DNA of 7,953 bases from DATAYF01 sp036272735 (lineage in GTDB: Bacteria; Chloroflexota; Ktedonobacteria; Ktedonobacterales; Ktedonobacteraceae): the NCBI GenBank assembly GCA_036272735.1, contig DATAYF010000270.1, positions 1 through 7,953 of the forward strand. The letters run 5' to 3'. Positions 1-6,095 of the stretch are shown in pieces. The notes beneath the pieces are model-generated. The model saw nothing but the letters and a program-made list of their open reading frames with translations. It made no database searches and was not told where the DNA came from. The first letter of the stretch is position 1; every line of letters starts with the position of its first letter. The translations under genes were made by a program, and so were the position numbers.

Positions 1-163
1 CCTTTCTGATCGAGGAACCTCTGTTCTAATCAGAACGAATCGGGGAGCCCGTGTCAAGCGTTGCCCTCGATTTCAAGCGGTCCAGGGTCTCCCGCCCCCA
101 CCCACACAAGGAACGGCGCTTCATCCCCCGGTTGAAACACGGGGGCTTTCGCGCTCGGCCCTC
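1..163 (-). mobile_element. IS200/IS605-type 3' remnant (omegaRNA-like, element A)
   Basis: Read on the minus strand, this piece starts with GAAAGC, then a stem CCCCCG/CGGGGG (plus-strand positions 125-130 and 140-145, 9-nt loop), then GATGAA. A reading frame continues through the hairpin and ends at a TAG (26-28). Its last residues include GRETLDRLKSRATLDTGSP, which resembles the variable C-terminal tail of TnpB (OrfB) proteins. The TnpB catalytic region is absent. The same hairpin, the GATGAA box and an octamer CAACGCTT (56-63 on the complement) recur in element B at 5371-5556. Known of the family: the 3' end of tnpB overlaps a structured RNA (omegaRNA) that reaches the right end of the transposon. 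The right end here may lie beyond position 1, so the element is cut by the window. It is bounded at 163/164 by another repeat. Assignment is by motif resemblance and by the second copy. Confidence 0.55.
26..163 (-). pseudogene. tnpB 3'-end fragment
   Basis: This open frame of about 45 codons ends in TAG and encodes the tail ARKPPCFNRGMKRRS followed by an Arg/Thr/Ser-rich end. Such tails are typical of the extreme C terminus of IS200/IS605 TnpB, after the RuvC and zinc-ribbon parts, but none of the catalytic Asp/Glu motifs or CxxC pairs are present. The frame runs on upstream (to a start at 340) only because it reads through the neighbouring inverted-repeat element at 164-299, so that larger ORF is not a gene. 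It is a broken remnant, not an expressed protein. The conservation may reflect RNA structure more than peptide. Confidence 0.45.
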
Positions 164-299
164 TGTAAATCCCAGGATGGATGCCGGGCGAAACTGGCAC
201 ACCTCCTGGGTGGCATGCGATCTGGAGGAACAGAGCCTTTCAGCATGAAACGACCCGCAGATTTGTGCCATTTCTTCCCGCAGAATCCTGGGATTTACA
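164..299. mobile_element. 136-bp MITE-like element with 15-bp perfect terminal inverted repeats
   Basis: TGTAAATCCCAGGAT at 164-178 is repeated exactly as its reverse complement at 285-299. Similarity continues inward imperfectly: TGCCGGGCGAAACTGGCACA at the left resembles the complement of the right side, TGCGGGAAGAAATGGCACA, giving about 38-bp imperfect ends. The interior is too short for a transposase. No clear target-site duplication is visible in the flanks. It directly abuts element A, so it either inserted there or truncated it. The inverted ends suggest a non-autonomous derivative of a DDE-type insertion sequence, but I cannot name the family. Confidence 0.5.
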
Positions 300-325
300 A
301 TATGGGTGGATTTAAGGGCGCATGA

Positions 326-334
326 TGGTATAAT
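326..334 (+). promoter_or_regulatory. Extended -10 promoter candidate for the M20-HAD pair
   Basis: TGGTATAAT matches the extended -10 consensus TGnTATAAT exactly. No good -35 box lies at 17 bp, which is acceptable for extended -10 promoters. The predicted start of transcription is near 341, leaving a leader of about 290 nt before the ATG at 633. It sits 27 bp beyond the end of the inverted-repeat element. Confidence 0.42.
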
Positions 335-340
335 AAACAA

Positions 341-632
341 CTGGACAAGATCCGGTCCAGGCGCGACAGGTGCAAGAAGAAGTCACGCTGCTATATCCAC
401 TTATCCAAGGTGTATAAGCGGGGCAGTGAGAAGGAGCATAACAAACGGCGGGATAGTCTGCACAAAGCCTCGTATCACCCGGCTGGGACCACACGTTCCT
501 TCAAAGGAGTGCGGTGTGCTGCGTGCGGATCACCACAGCGAAGAAGTCAAGAGGGCTTCTTATCCAATCCATGTGCGGCAATTGGAATTGTGGTGAACCA
601 TATTCACCACAATTTAAAAAGGAGAATCGGCG
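341..632 (+). promoter_or_regulatory. Long, apparently structured 5' leader of the M20 gene
   Basis: No gene is supported here. Visible helices are CTGGAC/GTCCAG (341-346 with 355-360), a hairpin pairing CACAC 490-494 with GTGTG 514-518 and TCCT 497-500 with AGGA 505-508 around a UCAA loop, and the 12-bp hairpin at 586-614. A UGGGACC string (484-490) recalls the T-box UGGNACC core. The usual Stem I features and a terminator with a U run are not recognisable, so I do not assign a riboswitch class. Small ORFs overlapping this stretch have no supporting ribosome binding site. Confidence 0.3.
586..614 (+). promoter_or_regulatory. 12-bp perfect hairpin/operator next to the M20 ribosome binding site
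   Basis: AATTGTGGTGAA (586-597) and TTCACCACAATT (603-614) are exact inverted repeats around the 5-nt loop CCATA. The 3' arm ends 1 base before the AAAAAGGAG ribosome binding tract (616-624). Only three T residues follow, so a Rho-independent terminator is unlikely. It could be a repressor operator or an RNA hairpin that affects ribosome loading. Confidence 0.45.
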
Positions 633-1781
633 ATGACTTTGACCGCGTCTCAGCGCAATCAGGTATTGCAAACTGCTGTAGAGCATACCGAGGCAACCAT
701 CGATCTTGCACAGCGTATTTGTGCGATCCCTGCTCCCACGGGCAGCGAGCAGCAACGAGCCGAATTTGTGGCATCACTCTGGCGTACGCGAGGCTATACG
801 CCTGAAATTGATGAGGTTGGTAACGTGTATGTGCGCCGTGGCAATCAGGCGAACAAGCCAGTGCTCATGTTCCTGGCGCACACGGATACCGTATTCCCTG
901 CCCAGACCGCCTTAAAAGTTGAGCGCGATGGCGATGTATTGCGTGGTCCGGGCATTGGCGATAACAGCCTGAGCGTTGCGACAATGCTCTGTATTTTCGA
1001 TATGTTGGATGCGCTAGGGTGGCATACTGATGTCGATATTGTCGCTGTTGCGAATGTGGGCGAGGAGGGACTGGGCAACCTGCGCGGCGCTCGTGCGGCG
1101 GTGGAGCGCTACCAAGCCGCTTTGGGTGCGGTGATCTCTATCGACGGGCATCTTGGTTCGATTGTGCACGCGGCTGTTGGTTCAAAACGTTGGCGGATCA
1201 CGGTTGAGGGGCCTGGTGGTCATTCCTTTGGGGATTTTGGGGCACCCAGCGCTATTCATGGTCTGGGCCGGATCATTGCCAACCTTGCCACCCTGCAGGT
1301 GCCGCCCGAGCCAAAAACGACGTATAACGTAGGCATGATCGAAGGTGGCACGTCCGTCAATACGATTGCTGCCAGCGCAACGGCACTGCTTGATATGCGC
1401 TCGGTCGATGTTGCCGCTCTGGATCGACTGGCCGCGCAAGCAAAGGATGTGATCGAGCATGCCGCTGGAACTGGTCTGCACACGCGCATTGACGTGCTTG
1501 GCGAACGTCCAGCCGGTTCGTTACCTCCATCTGCGCCGCTGGTTCAATTAGCCGCTCAAGCGTTGAACTGGCTGGGTATTGAGGCGTACTATGCAGCTTC
1601 CAGTACCGACGTCAATATCGCGCTCAGCCTCAATATTCCGGCTGTGTGTGTGGGTGTGACCCGCGTCGAACGCGCACATACACTCGATGAGTGGGTTGCT
1701 ATCCGCCCTATTCGCAACGGTCTGGCTCAACTTTTGCGTCTGAGCATGGAAGCCTGTTCTCTGCTTGCCTCATCTTGCTGA
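633..1781 (+). CDS. M20-family metallopeptidase/deacylase
   Basis: This 382-residue cytoplasmic protein (no signal peptide) is a two-zinc hydrolase of the M20 family (ArgE/DapE/PepT/carboxypeptidase G2 relatives), which cleaves peptide or N-acyl amide bonds. Visible residues are H83 and D85 in LAHTDTVFP (first metal ligand and its Asp), D110 in GPGIGDNS (bridging metal ligand), E144-E145 in NVGEEGLGN (catalytic base and metal ligand), D171 in SIDGH (fourth ligand) and H349 in RAHTLDEW (last ligand). Residues of about 183-290, including GPGGHSF with H197, form the dimerisation domain inserted in the catalytic fold. The length is normal for the family. The ATG is set by AAAAAGGAG 8 nt upstream. 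It is the first gene of a likely two-gene operon with the HAD gene 43 bp downstream. The exact substrate cannot be read from sequence. Confidence 0.93.
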   Translation: MTLTASQRNQVLQTAVEHTEATIDLAQRICAIPAPTGSEQQRAEFVASLWRTRGYTPEIDEVGNVYVRRGNQANKPVLMFLAHTDTVFPAQTALKVERDGDVLRGPGIGDNSLSVATMLCIFDMLDALGWHTDVDIVAVANVGEEGLGNLRGARAAVERYQAALGAVISIDGHLGSIVHAAVGSKRWRITVEGPGGHSFGDFGAPSAIHGLGRIIANLATLQVPPEPKTTYNVGMIEGGTSVNTIAASATALLDMRSVDVAALDRLAAQAKDVIEHAAGTGLHTRIDVLGERPAGSLPPSAPLVQLAAQALNWLGIEAYYAASSTDVNIALSLNIPAVCVGVTRVERAHTLDEWVAIRPIRNGLAQLLRLSMEACSLLASSC

Positions 1782-1804
1782 TACATTATCTTTCTTATTT
1801 CTCA

Positions 1805-1814
1805 TAAAAAAGGA
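1805..1814 (+). promoter_or_regulatory. Ribosome binding site deciding the GTG start of the HAD gene
   Basis: AAAAAAGGA lies about 10 nt before GTG 1825 and has no use for the upstream ATG at 1765. That ATG lies inside the M20 coding end and would add 20 residues unlike HAD proteins. Confidence 0.5.
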
Positions 1815-1824
1815 CATTGACTTC

Positions 1825-2601
1825 GTGACTGCGATTATTTTTGATCTCGATGAAACACTTATTACTGATGATGAGGCTACAGCACAGGCGCTGGCTCGCG
1901 TCTGCCTGTCTGCTCAAAAAGAATGTGGACTTGATAGCGGGCGGCTCCAGGAAGCCGTGTATCAACAGGCTCAGCACTTGTGGCACGATTCGCCCATGTA
2001 TGATTATTGCCGTATGCTCGGTATAAGCGCTTCTGAAGGCTTGTTGGGGCGTTTTTCAGGTGCCCAGCCACAACTTCAGGCATTGTATCGATGGATACCC
2101 GATTATCAGCATGCGACATGGCGGCGGGCGTTAGCTGAGCAAGGAGCCGGGGACGATGCGTTGGCAACACGTTTGGCGAGCTTATTTGCACAGGAAAGGC
2201 GCGTGTGCCAGGCTCTGTTCCCAGAGGTAGAACAGACCTTGCGCGATCTGCACCAGCAGTACCAGTTAGCATTGCTCACCAATGGTGCTCCTGATTTGCA
2301 ACGTGAGAAGATTGCCCATTTCAACCTGGACCAGTATTTTGATGCCGTAGTGGTGTCGGGAGAAGTCGGTGTGGGCAAGCCACATCCGGCTGTGTTCCGG
2401 GCAGTGTTGGATCAATTGGCGGTTTCCCCGCAAGCAGCATTCATGGTAGGCGACAATTTGCGCCGTGATATTGCTGGCGCGGCTCAGTTAGGAATGCGTG
2501 GTATCTGGGTCAATCGATATAAGAAGGAGATTGATCCGGCGTATGCCACTTACGTGCATACACAAATCACCGATCTCACAGGACTTTACCAGGTTTTGTA
2601 G
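1825..2601 (+). CDS. HAD-superfamily hydrolase (phosphatase, subfamily IA type)
   Basis: This 258-residue cytoplasmic phosphatase belongs to the haloacid dehalogenase superfamily. All four motifs are present, numbered from the GTG start: motif I FDLDET (nucleophile D7, acid/base D9), motif II LLTNG (T152), motif III K185 in GVGKPHP, and motif IV VGDNLRRDIAGA (D210, D215). The helical cap lies between motifs I and II (about residues 15-110), as in subfamily I. Closest functional relatives by pattern are YjjG-like nucleotidases and phosphoglycolate-phosphatase-like enzymes, but the substrate is open. GTG 1825 is chosen because it starts the strand just before motif I and has an AAAAAAGGA site. 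An in-frame ATG at 1765 would overlap the preceding gene by 17 nt. It is probably co-transcribed with the M20 gene and ends before the hairpin at 2626-2681. Confidence 0.9.
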   Translation: MTAIIFDLDETLITDDEATAQALARVCLSAQKECGLDSGRLQEAVYQQAQHLWHDSPMYDYCRMLGISASEGLLGRFSGAQPQLQALYRWIPDYQHATWRRALAEQGAGDDALATRLASLFAQERRVCQALFPEVEQTLRDLHQQYQLALLTNGAPDLQREKIAHFNLDQYFDAVVVSGEVGVGKPHPAVFRAVLDQLAVSPQAAFMVGDNLRRDIAGAAQLGMRGIWVNRYKKEIDPAYATYVHTQITDLTGLYQVL

Positions 2602-2625
2602 TTGCGGGCGAGCGTTATTCCTCTA

Positions 2626-2681
2626 CTGTATAGATAAGCATCGTTCCTATTTCCAAATAGGGCCGATGCTTATCTATGTAG
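2626..2681. terminator. Long bidirectional hairpin between convergent genes
   Basis: TAGATAAGCATCG (2631-2643) pairs exactly with CGATGCTTATCTA (2664-2676). An inner helix CCTATTT/AAATAGG (2646-2652 with 2655-2661) and an outer five pairs (2626-2630 with 2677-2681, two G.U wobbles) extend it. It lies between the HAD stop (2601) and the ATPase stop on the other strand (2682-2684). A good U run is missing on both sides, so termination efficiency is uncertain, but the position fits a shared bidirectional terminator. Confidence 0.6.
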
Positions 2682-4064
2682 TTACAGATCCGCGAACCTG
2701 GTTTCAGCTTCCAGATCATCAACAAACTGGCGCGCCATGCGCCCCGAACGGCCTACATGCTGGCGTTCCCATGCCAACGCACGCGCGCGTAGTTCGTCCG
2801 TGGAGAGGCTTATATCACGCTGCTGCGCAAGTTCGGTTGCGATAGTCAGGTAGCGCTCCTGGTTGGGCAGGGCGAACGTGACGCGTAGCCCAAAGCGGGC
2901 AACCAGCGAGTTTTTCTCCTCCATCGTATCTTTCCAATGCACGTCATCCGTGGGCTTGCCCCGGTCGCTGAAGTTCTCGCGCACCAGATTGAGACGATTG
3001 GTGGTGACGTAGATGAGGACGTTTCTTGGTCGCACCTCGGCTGTTCCTTCGAGCAAGACTTTCAGGGCCTTGTATTCGGTCTCGTGATCCTCGAAAGAGA
3101 GATCGTCGATGAATATAAGGAAGCGCGGCGCTTTGTCCCGCAATTGCGTGGCAATCGCTGGCAGGTCTTTGATGGAGGCTTTGGGCACTTCAATCAAGCG
3201 TAGGCCACGCTCGGCATAGGTATTGACCAGGGCTTTGACCGTGGATGATTTTCCCGTGCCGGGAGCACCATAGAGCACCACGTCATGCGCGGGCAGCCCT
3301 AGTAGGAAGCGCTCGATATTGGCTTGCAGCAGCGCCTGCTCACGTTCGTAGCTGATCAAGCTGCTCAATTGAATAGGATCGGGATAGGCGACGCCCTGCA
3401 ACCCTGCCTCTTGGCCCTGCCAACGCAAGACATGATAATGGGCGAACGCTCCGGTGCCATGCCTGGCCCAGTGCTCGCTCAGCACGTCAACGAGACCGCT
3501 CCATTCCTCTTGTTCTGCCAACTGCTGGCTTGTAACGTCGTGAGTGGCGAGCAAGCGTTGCTGCTGCTGTTGTACAGGTGCGAGATCGAGCCAGGGCACC
3601 CAGGCGTCGTGTAGCAGCGGGTTCGTTGGGGTGACTGCCTGGCGTGTCATTTCCCAAAGCACCTGGGCTGTTATATTAAAAAGGAGGCGCAACGAGCGTA
3701 GATCGCGTTGCGCCTGGGCGCGTATTGCGGGCGAGATACCGGTTGGACCATACATTTCGGCTTGCTTGCTCCACGGGTTGCTATCATCTAGAATACGCAT
3801 CAGCAGGTAAGCTTGCCAGGCATCGGCCAACGGGGGCATGGCTGCTTCGCTGTTCACGCTTGTTGCCAGGGCCAGAAATGCCTTGCTATATGCTTCGGCA
3901 ATCTTTGCTCCGCTGGCATCAGTGCTTACCAATGCAGTGAGTAGGTGGCATACCACGTGGGCTACTTCGTCGTCTAATACACCTCGTAGAAGAGTGAGGC
4001 CGTGGGCGGCGTCGAGGGCCTCCTTGATCATCTCAATAGTGACATCCCTGATGTGTGTCTCCAT
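2682..4064 (-). CDS. DUF815-type AAA+ ATP-binding protein
   Basis: This 460-residue soluble protein has an N-terminal mainly helical region (about 1-230) of unknown role, including a short QQQQQ run at 165-169. A AAA+ ATPase domain follows (about 240-455). Walker A is GAPGTGKS at 266-273. Walker B is FLIFIDD at 315-321, with D320/D321. Sensor 1 is in YVTTNR (N356). A conserved end, HVGRSGRMARQF (436-447), supplies the basic sensor-2-like residues. The C-terminal half matches the DUF815 family (predicted ATPases, function not established). The start is ATG 4064 with AGGAG 5-9 nt upstream. It is probably the second gene of a minus-strand operon, 64 bp behind the dipeptidase gene. The stop codon directly touches the long hairpin at 2626-2681. 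I am confident in the family and have no basis for a cellular role. Confidence 0.88.
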   Translation of the reverse strand: METHIRDVTIEMIKEALDAAHGLTLLRGVLDDEVAHVVCHLLTALVSTDASGAKIAEAYSKAFLALATSVNSEAAMPPLADAWQAYLLMRILDDSNPWSKQAEMYGPTGISPAIRAQAQRDLRSLRLLFNITAQVLWEMTRQAVTPTNPLLHDAWVPWLDLAPVQQQQQRLLATHDVTSQQLAEQEEWSGLVDVLSEHWARHGTGAFAHYHVLRWQGQEAGLQGVAYPDPIQLSSLISYEREQALLQANIERFLLGLPAHDVVLYGAPGTGKSSTVKALVNTYAERGLRLIEVPKASIKDLPAIATQLRDKAPRFLIFIDDLSFEDHETEYKALKVLLEGTAEVRPRNVLIYVTTNRLNLVRENFSDRGKPTDDVHWKDTMEEKNSLVARFGLRVTFALPNQERYLTIATELAQQRDISLSTDELRARALAWERQHVGRSGRMARQFVDDLEAETRFADL

Positions 4065-4083
4065 GCAATCTCCTGACTAAACT

Positions 4084-4098
4084 TTTGTACTCTACAAA
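4084..4098. promoter_or_regulatory. Small inverted repeat in the dipeptidase-ATPase gap
   Basis: TTTGTA (4084-4089) and TACAAA (4093-4098) are exact inverted repeats around CTC. They lie 20-34 bp before the ATPase start. This could be an operator, or a weak RNA hairpin between the two genes. The short length means chance is possible. Confidence 0.2.
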
Positions 4099-4128
4099 GT
4101 ATCTTATCATGCTGGTTTTACGCTACGT

Positions 4129-5319
4129 TTATAGCACGTCATCGGCTGGAGCATCTGGTAAGGCTCGTGCAAACAGGTTATGCCAGTTTCCACCCATAAC
4201 TCCTCGCACATCCTTTTCCTGATAGCCTGCCACACGCAACGCCTGTGCCAACTTCTGCAAATCAGCGACAGTATCTAGCTCACTCGGCGTCTCGAAGCGC
4301 CCGAACCCGCCATCGATATCACTGCCCAGGGCAACGTGCTTCGCGTCGCCAGCTAGCTGGCAGATATGGTCGATATGGCGCACCATCAGATCGAGACCAA
4401 TATCAAAACGATAATCGCGGCTCCATGTCGCGTCCAGAAAAGAGTTAAACGGCACCACGCCGATGACCGCATCGCGCTCGATCAGGGCATGAATTTGCTC
4501 GTCGCTCAGGTGGCGCTGCCCGGAAATGCCGCTGCTTATAAGCTCGTCCATTTGCACGTGACTCATGGTCAACGTGCGACAATTGCTATGGCTGGCGATC
4601 ACTGGACCGTTGAAGTGTTTGAGCGCCTGCCAGAAGCTCTCCTCGGCCAGATGTGTTGTATCCAGGATCATGCCAACGCGCTCCATCTCACGGAGCAGTG
4701 CTTTTCCGGAGGTGGTCAGTGGTCCTGGGTGCGAATTGCTCCCACTATAGCGCGTGTTACTCCAGGCCAGAGCAACGATGCGTAGACCATTGTTAAACCA
4801 CTCCGCAACTTCCAGCGGACTACGAATTGGCTCAGCCCCTTCCATAAGTGGGATCAGTCCCAGTGGGCGCTCGTCATCGTCTTCTTGGGTATGTTCCCAG
4901 GCCATGAGCACTTCTTCGAGATCTTGCCTGCTACGGATCAGGCTGATACCTGGCTCCTCGGCGAGTTGGCGATAGTAGTCAAGCTGGTCCTGACCAATGT
5001 GATAGGCTTCTTCCGCATTGCGATACGTCTGCGAACTGGTCTCTTCATCATCATCACAGTCGTCTAGTTGGGGTTGCGCGAAAATAACACTGCAGATCAC
5101 AGCAAAGCCGCCGCGCCGCAGTTCGGGTAAGCCCGACATCGCGATATCGCGCCCCTCGTTTAAGCCGAGTGCGTTACTGGCGTCGTCGAGATCGGTACCG
5201 ATGACCTGCAAGGGTTTTCTGGCCTCACGTCGCCGGGTAGATTGTACCGACAAACGAATATCGCGCCCTAACTCCAGCGCGTTATAGGCAATATCCTGGT
5301 GCCCATCGATAATATACAT
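4129..5319 (-). CDS. M19-family (membrane-dipeptidase-like) dipeptidase
   Basis: This 396-residue zinc dipeptidase belongs to peptidase family M19 (renal dipeptidase/AcdP type), which hydrolyses dipeptides, sometimes including D-amino-acid-containing ones. The binuclear metal site is intact: H7 and D9 in DGHQDIA, bridging E160 in PLMEGAEP, H223 in DTTHLAEESFW (the conserved strand before the site), H244 in IASHSNCR and H270 in RHLSDEQ, and D334 in ALGSDIDGGFG. The C terminus has the usual GGNWHNLF helix motif. No signal peptide or membrane anchor is present, so the enzyme is cytoplasmic despite the family name. An acidic loop (DDCDDDEE, about 86-93) is unremarkable for the family. The start is ATG 5319, with a strong GAGGAGGAGG site about 11 nt upstream (5331-5340). 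It is the first gene of a likely minus-strand pair with the DUF815 ATPase. Confidence 0.92.
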   Translation of the reverse strand: MYIIDGHQDIAYNALELGRDIRLSVQSTRRREARKPLQVIGTDLDDASNALGLNEGRDIAMSGLPELRRGGFAVICSVIFAQPQLDDCDDDEETSSQTYRNAEEAYHIGQDQLDYYRQLAEEPGISLIRSRQDLEEVLMAWEHTQEDDDERPLGLIPLMEGAEPIRSPLEVAEWFNNGLRIVALAWSNTRYSGSNSHPGPLTTSGKALLREMERVGMILDTTHLAEESFWQALKHFNGPVIASHSNCRTLTMSHVQMDELISSGISGQRHLSDEQIHALIERDAVIGVVPFNSFLDATWSRDYRFDIGLDLMVRHIDHICQLAGDAKHVALGSDIDGGFGRFETPSELDTVADLQKLAQALRVAGYQEKDVRGVMGGNWHNLFARALPDAPADDVL

Positions 5320-5330
5320 GGTTATGTATT

Positions 5331-5340
5331 CCTCCTCCTC
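5331..5340 (-). promoter_or_regulatory. Strong repeated Shine-Dalgarno for the dipeptidase
   Basis: The minus strand reads GAGGAGGAGG 11 nt before the ATG at 5319. This triplet-repeated site offers several registers for 16S pairing. I could not find convincing -35/-10 boxes in the short space up to element B. Confidence 0.5.
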
Positions 5341-5370
5341 TCATTTTCTCATATGTTACAATAATGGCTC

Positions 5371-5556
5371 AGAAAGCTCCCGTCTTTCTAAGCGGGAGAT
5401 GAATGGGCGTTCCGATTGGGGCGCTTCGGGGTACACCTGAGCATGTACACAACGCTTATGGACAGACCGCCTCTACTCGTTCTCGGCGCAAGGCGAAAAC
5501 GGGCAAGCGGGCTGGATGAAGGAAGAACCTCCCGCATAGAATGCGGGAGAGTGTCA
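5371..5556 (+). ncRNA. omegaRNA-like IS200/IS605 3' remnant (element B)
   Basis: AGAAAGC is followed by a hairpin CTCCCG/CGGGAG (5377-5382 with 5393-5398), then GATGAA, about 120 nt of tnpB-tail-like sequence, and a second perfect 9-bp hairpin CTCCCGCAT/ATGCGGGAG (5529-5537 with 5541-5549). AGTGTCA (5550-5556) follows. A terminal hairpin followed by a short GTGTCA-like end is characteristic of right ends of tnpB transposons, and the layout matches the scaffold part of an omegaRNA. No tnpB or tnpA is nearby; the upstream gene points the other way. If transcribed, the guide would begin near 5557, in the leader of the SUI1 gene. Known: omegaRNAs guide TnpB nuclease. Inferred: this is either dead debris, a non-autonomous mini-element, or a stand-alone guide RNA. 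Confidence 0.5.
5403..5519 (+). pseudogene. tnpB C-terminal tail fragment
   Basis: This is a 38-codon open frame whose translation contains GTPEHVHNAYGQTASTRSRR followed by a Lys/Arg-rich end and TGA (5517-5519). Low-complexity basic tails of this kind close many IS200/IS605 TnpB proteins. A TGA (5400-5402) lies directly before the first ATG, so the frame is cut off from any upstream tnpB sequence. The catalytic domain is absent. It aligns loosely with element A in the same frame (A..T.S..RS pattern). It is not expected to be a functional protein. Confidence 0.45.
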
Positions 5557-5605
5557 GAATCTTTGCGACAGCTTTGGAAGAAGGAAGTTAAGAAAGGACA
5601 GTCGT

Positions 5606-5962
5606 ATGCCCGACCGTGTTGTCTATTCCACCGACGTTGGCCGCGTGAGCCATTGTCCCAAATGCGGGCAGCCCTATAGTCGCTGCCGTTGTGGGCAGCA
5701 ATCGACCCCCACTGCAAGCAAAAAGAGTGACGGGATTATGCGTGTCATGCGCGACCGCAAGGGGCGTGGTGGCAAGACTGTTACAGTCGTTAGTGGTGCG
5801 CCCACTGATATATTGAGCAGCCTTGCGCAACAGCTCAAAAAACTGTGTGGATCCGGTGGTACAGTCAAAGATGGGAACATCGAAATTCAGGGCGATCATT
5901 GTGAGAAAGTCATGGAGAAATTAAGTGCCCTGGGCTATAAAGCCAAGCGTTCGGGCGGGTAA
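5606..5962 (+). CDS. yciH: YciH/SUI1 (eIF1-like) translation factor with N-terminal zinc knuckle
   Basis: This 118-residue homologue of eIF1/SUI1 is the bacterial YciH class, which binds the small ribosomal subunit and influences start-site fidelity. The N terminus VVYSTDVGR matches the start of YciH proteins. Residues 17-29 add CPKCG...CRC, a likely zinc knuckle of the type seen in archaeal aIF1. The SUI1 domain spans about 45-115, with the basic RDRKGRGGKTVTVV loop (about 49-62) and CGSGGTVKDGNIEIQGD (81-97), and the usual YKAKRSGG-like end. ATG 5606 has AAAGGA 7 nt upstream. The gene lies only about 50 bp behind the omegaRNA-like remnant, so its promoter lies in or near that remnant. It appears monocistronic. 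Confidence 0.93.
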   Translation: MPDRVVYSTDVGRVSHCPKCGQPYSRCRCGQQSTPTASKKSDGIMRVMRDRKGRGGKTVTVVSGAPTDILSSLAQQLKKLCGSGGTVKDGNIEIQGDHCEKVMEKLSALGYKAKRSGG

Positions 5963-5998
5963 TCGAGGGCCTCGGGGGTCAGTGTCTTTCTGACGAAA

Positions 5999-6011
5999 GG
6001 TACGGCGTACC
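5999..6011. promoter_or_regulatory. 13-bp interrupted palindrome upstream of the GNAT promoter
   Basis: GGTACG and CGTACC form exact inverted repeats around one G. It lies 18 bp upstream of the predicted -35 box of the acetyltransferase gene, a place where an activator or repressor could bind. It is also only 36 bp after the SUI1 stop, so a role in the end of that transcript is possible, although no U run follows. Confidence 0.25.
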
Positions 6012-6029
6012 ATATAACTAGCATAAAAC

Positions 6030-6058
6030 TTGTCTTATTAATAGCATTGCTGTATCCT
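6030..6058 (+). promoter_or_regulatory. Sigma70-like promoter candidate for the GNAT gene
   Basis: TTGTCT (6030-6035) and TATCCT (6053-6058) are separated by exactly 17 bp, each with four of six consensus bases. Transcription would begin near 6065, about 30 nt before the TTG start. The stretch is AT-rich relative to its surroundings. Confidence 0.38.
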
Positions 6059-6082
6059 CAGAAAAGAAGCAGAGAACATATC

Positions 6083-6087
6083 GGAGG
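6083..6087 (+). promoter_or_regulatory. Ribosome binding site deciding the TTG start
   Basis: GGAGG lies 8 nt before TTG 6096. This is the clearest Shine-Dalgarno in the region and supports the rare start codon. Confidence 0.6.
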
Positions 6088-6095
6088 ATCAATCT

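Noticed and set aside
26..340. Minus-strand ORF of 104 codons as a gene
   Set aside because: Its first part reads through an inverted-repeat element, its last part is a tnpB-tail remnant, and there is no ribosome binding site.
484..527. UGGGACC string plus hairpin as a T-box riboswitch
   Set aside because: No clear Stem I motifs, specifier loop or terminator with a U run were found, and the gene downstream is not a typical T-box target. It is kept only as a hint in the leader entry.
410..805. Plus-strand ORF of 131 codons overlapping the M20 start
   Set aside because: It overlaps the well-supported M20 gene in another frame, has no ribosome binding site and shows no domain.
1765..1824. ATG 1765 as the start of the HAD gene
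   Set aside because: The extra 20 residues do not resemble HAD proteins and overlap the M20 gene. GTG 1825 has its own ribosome binding site.
5963..5998. Rho-independent terminator after the SUI1 gene
   Set aside because: Only short stems (CGAG/CTCG and GTCAG/CTGAC) are present and no U run follows.
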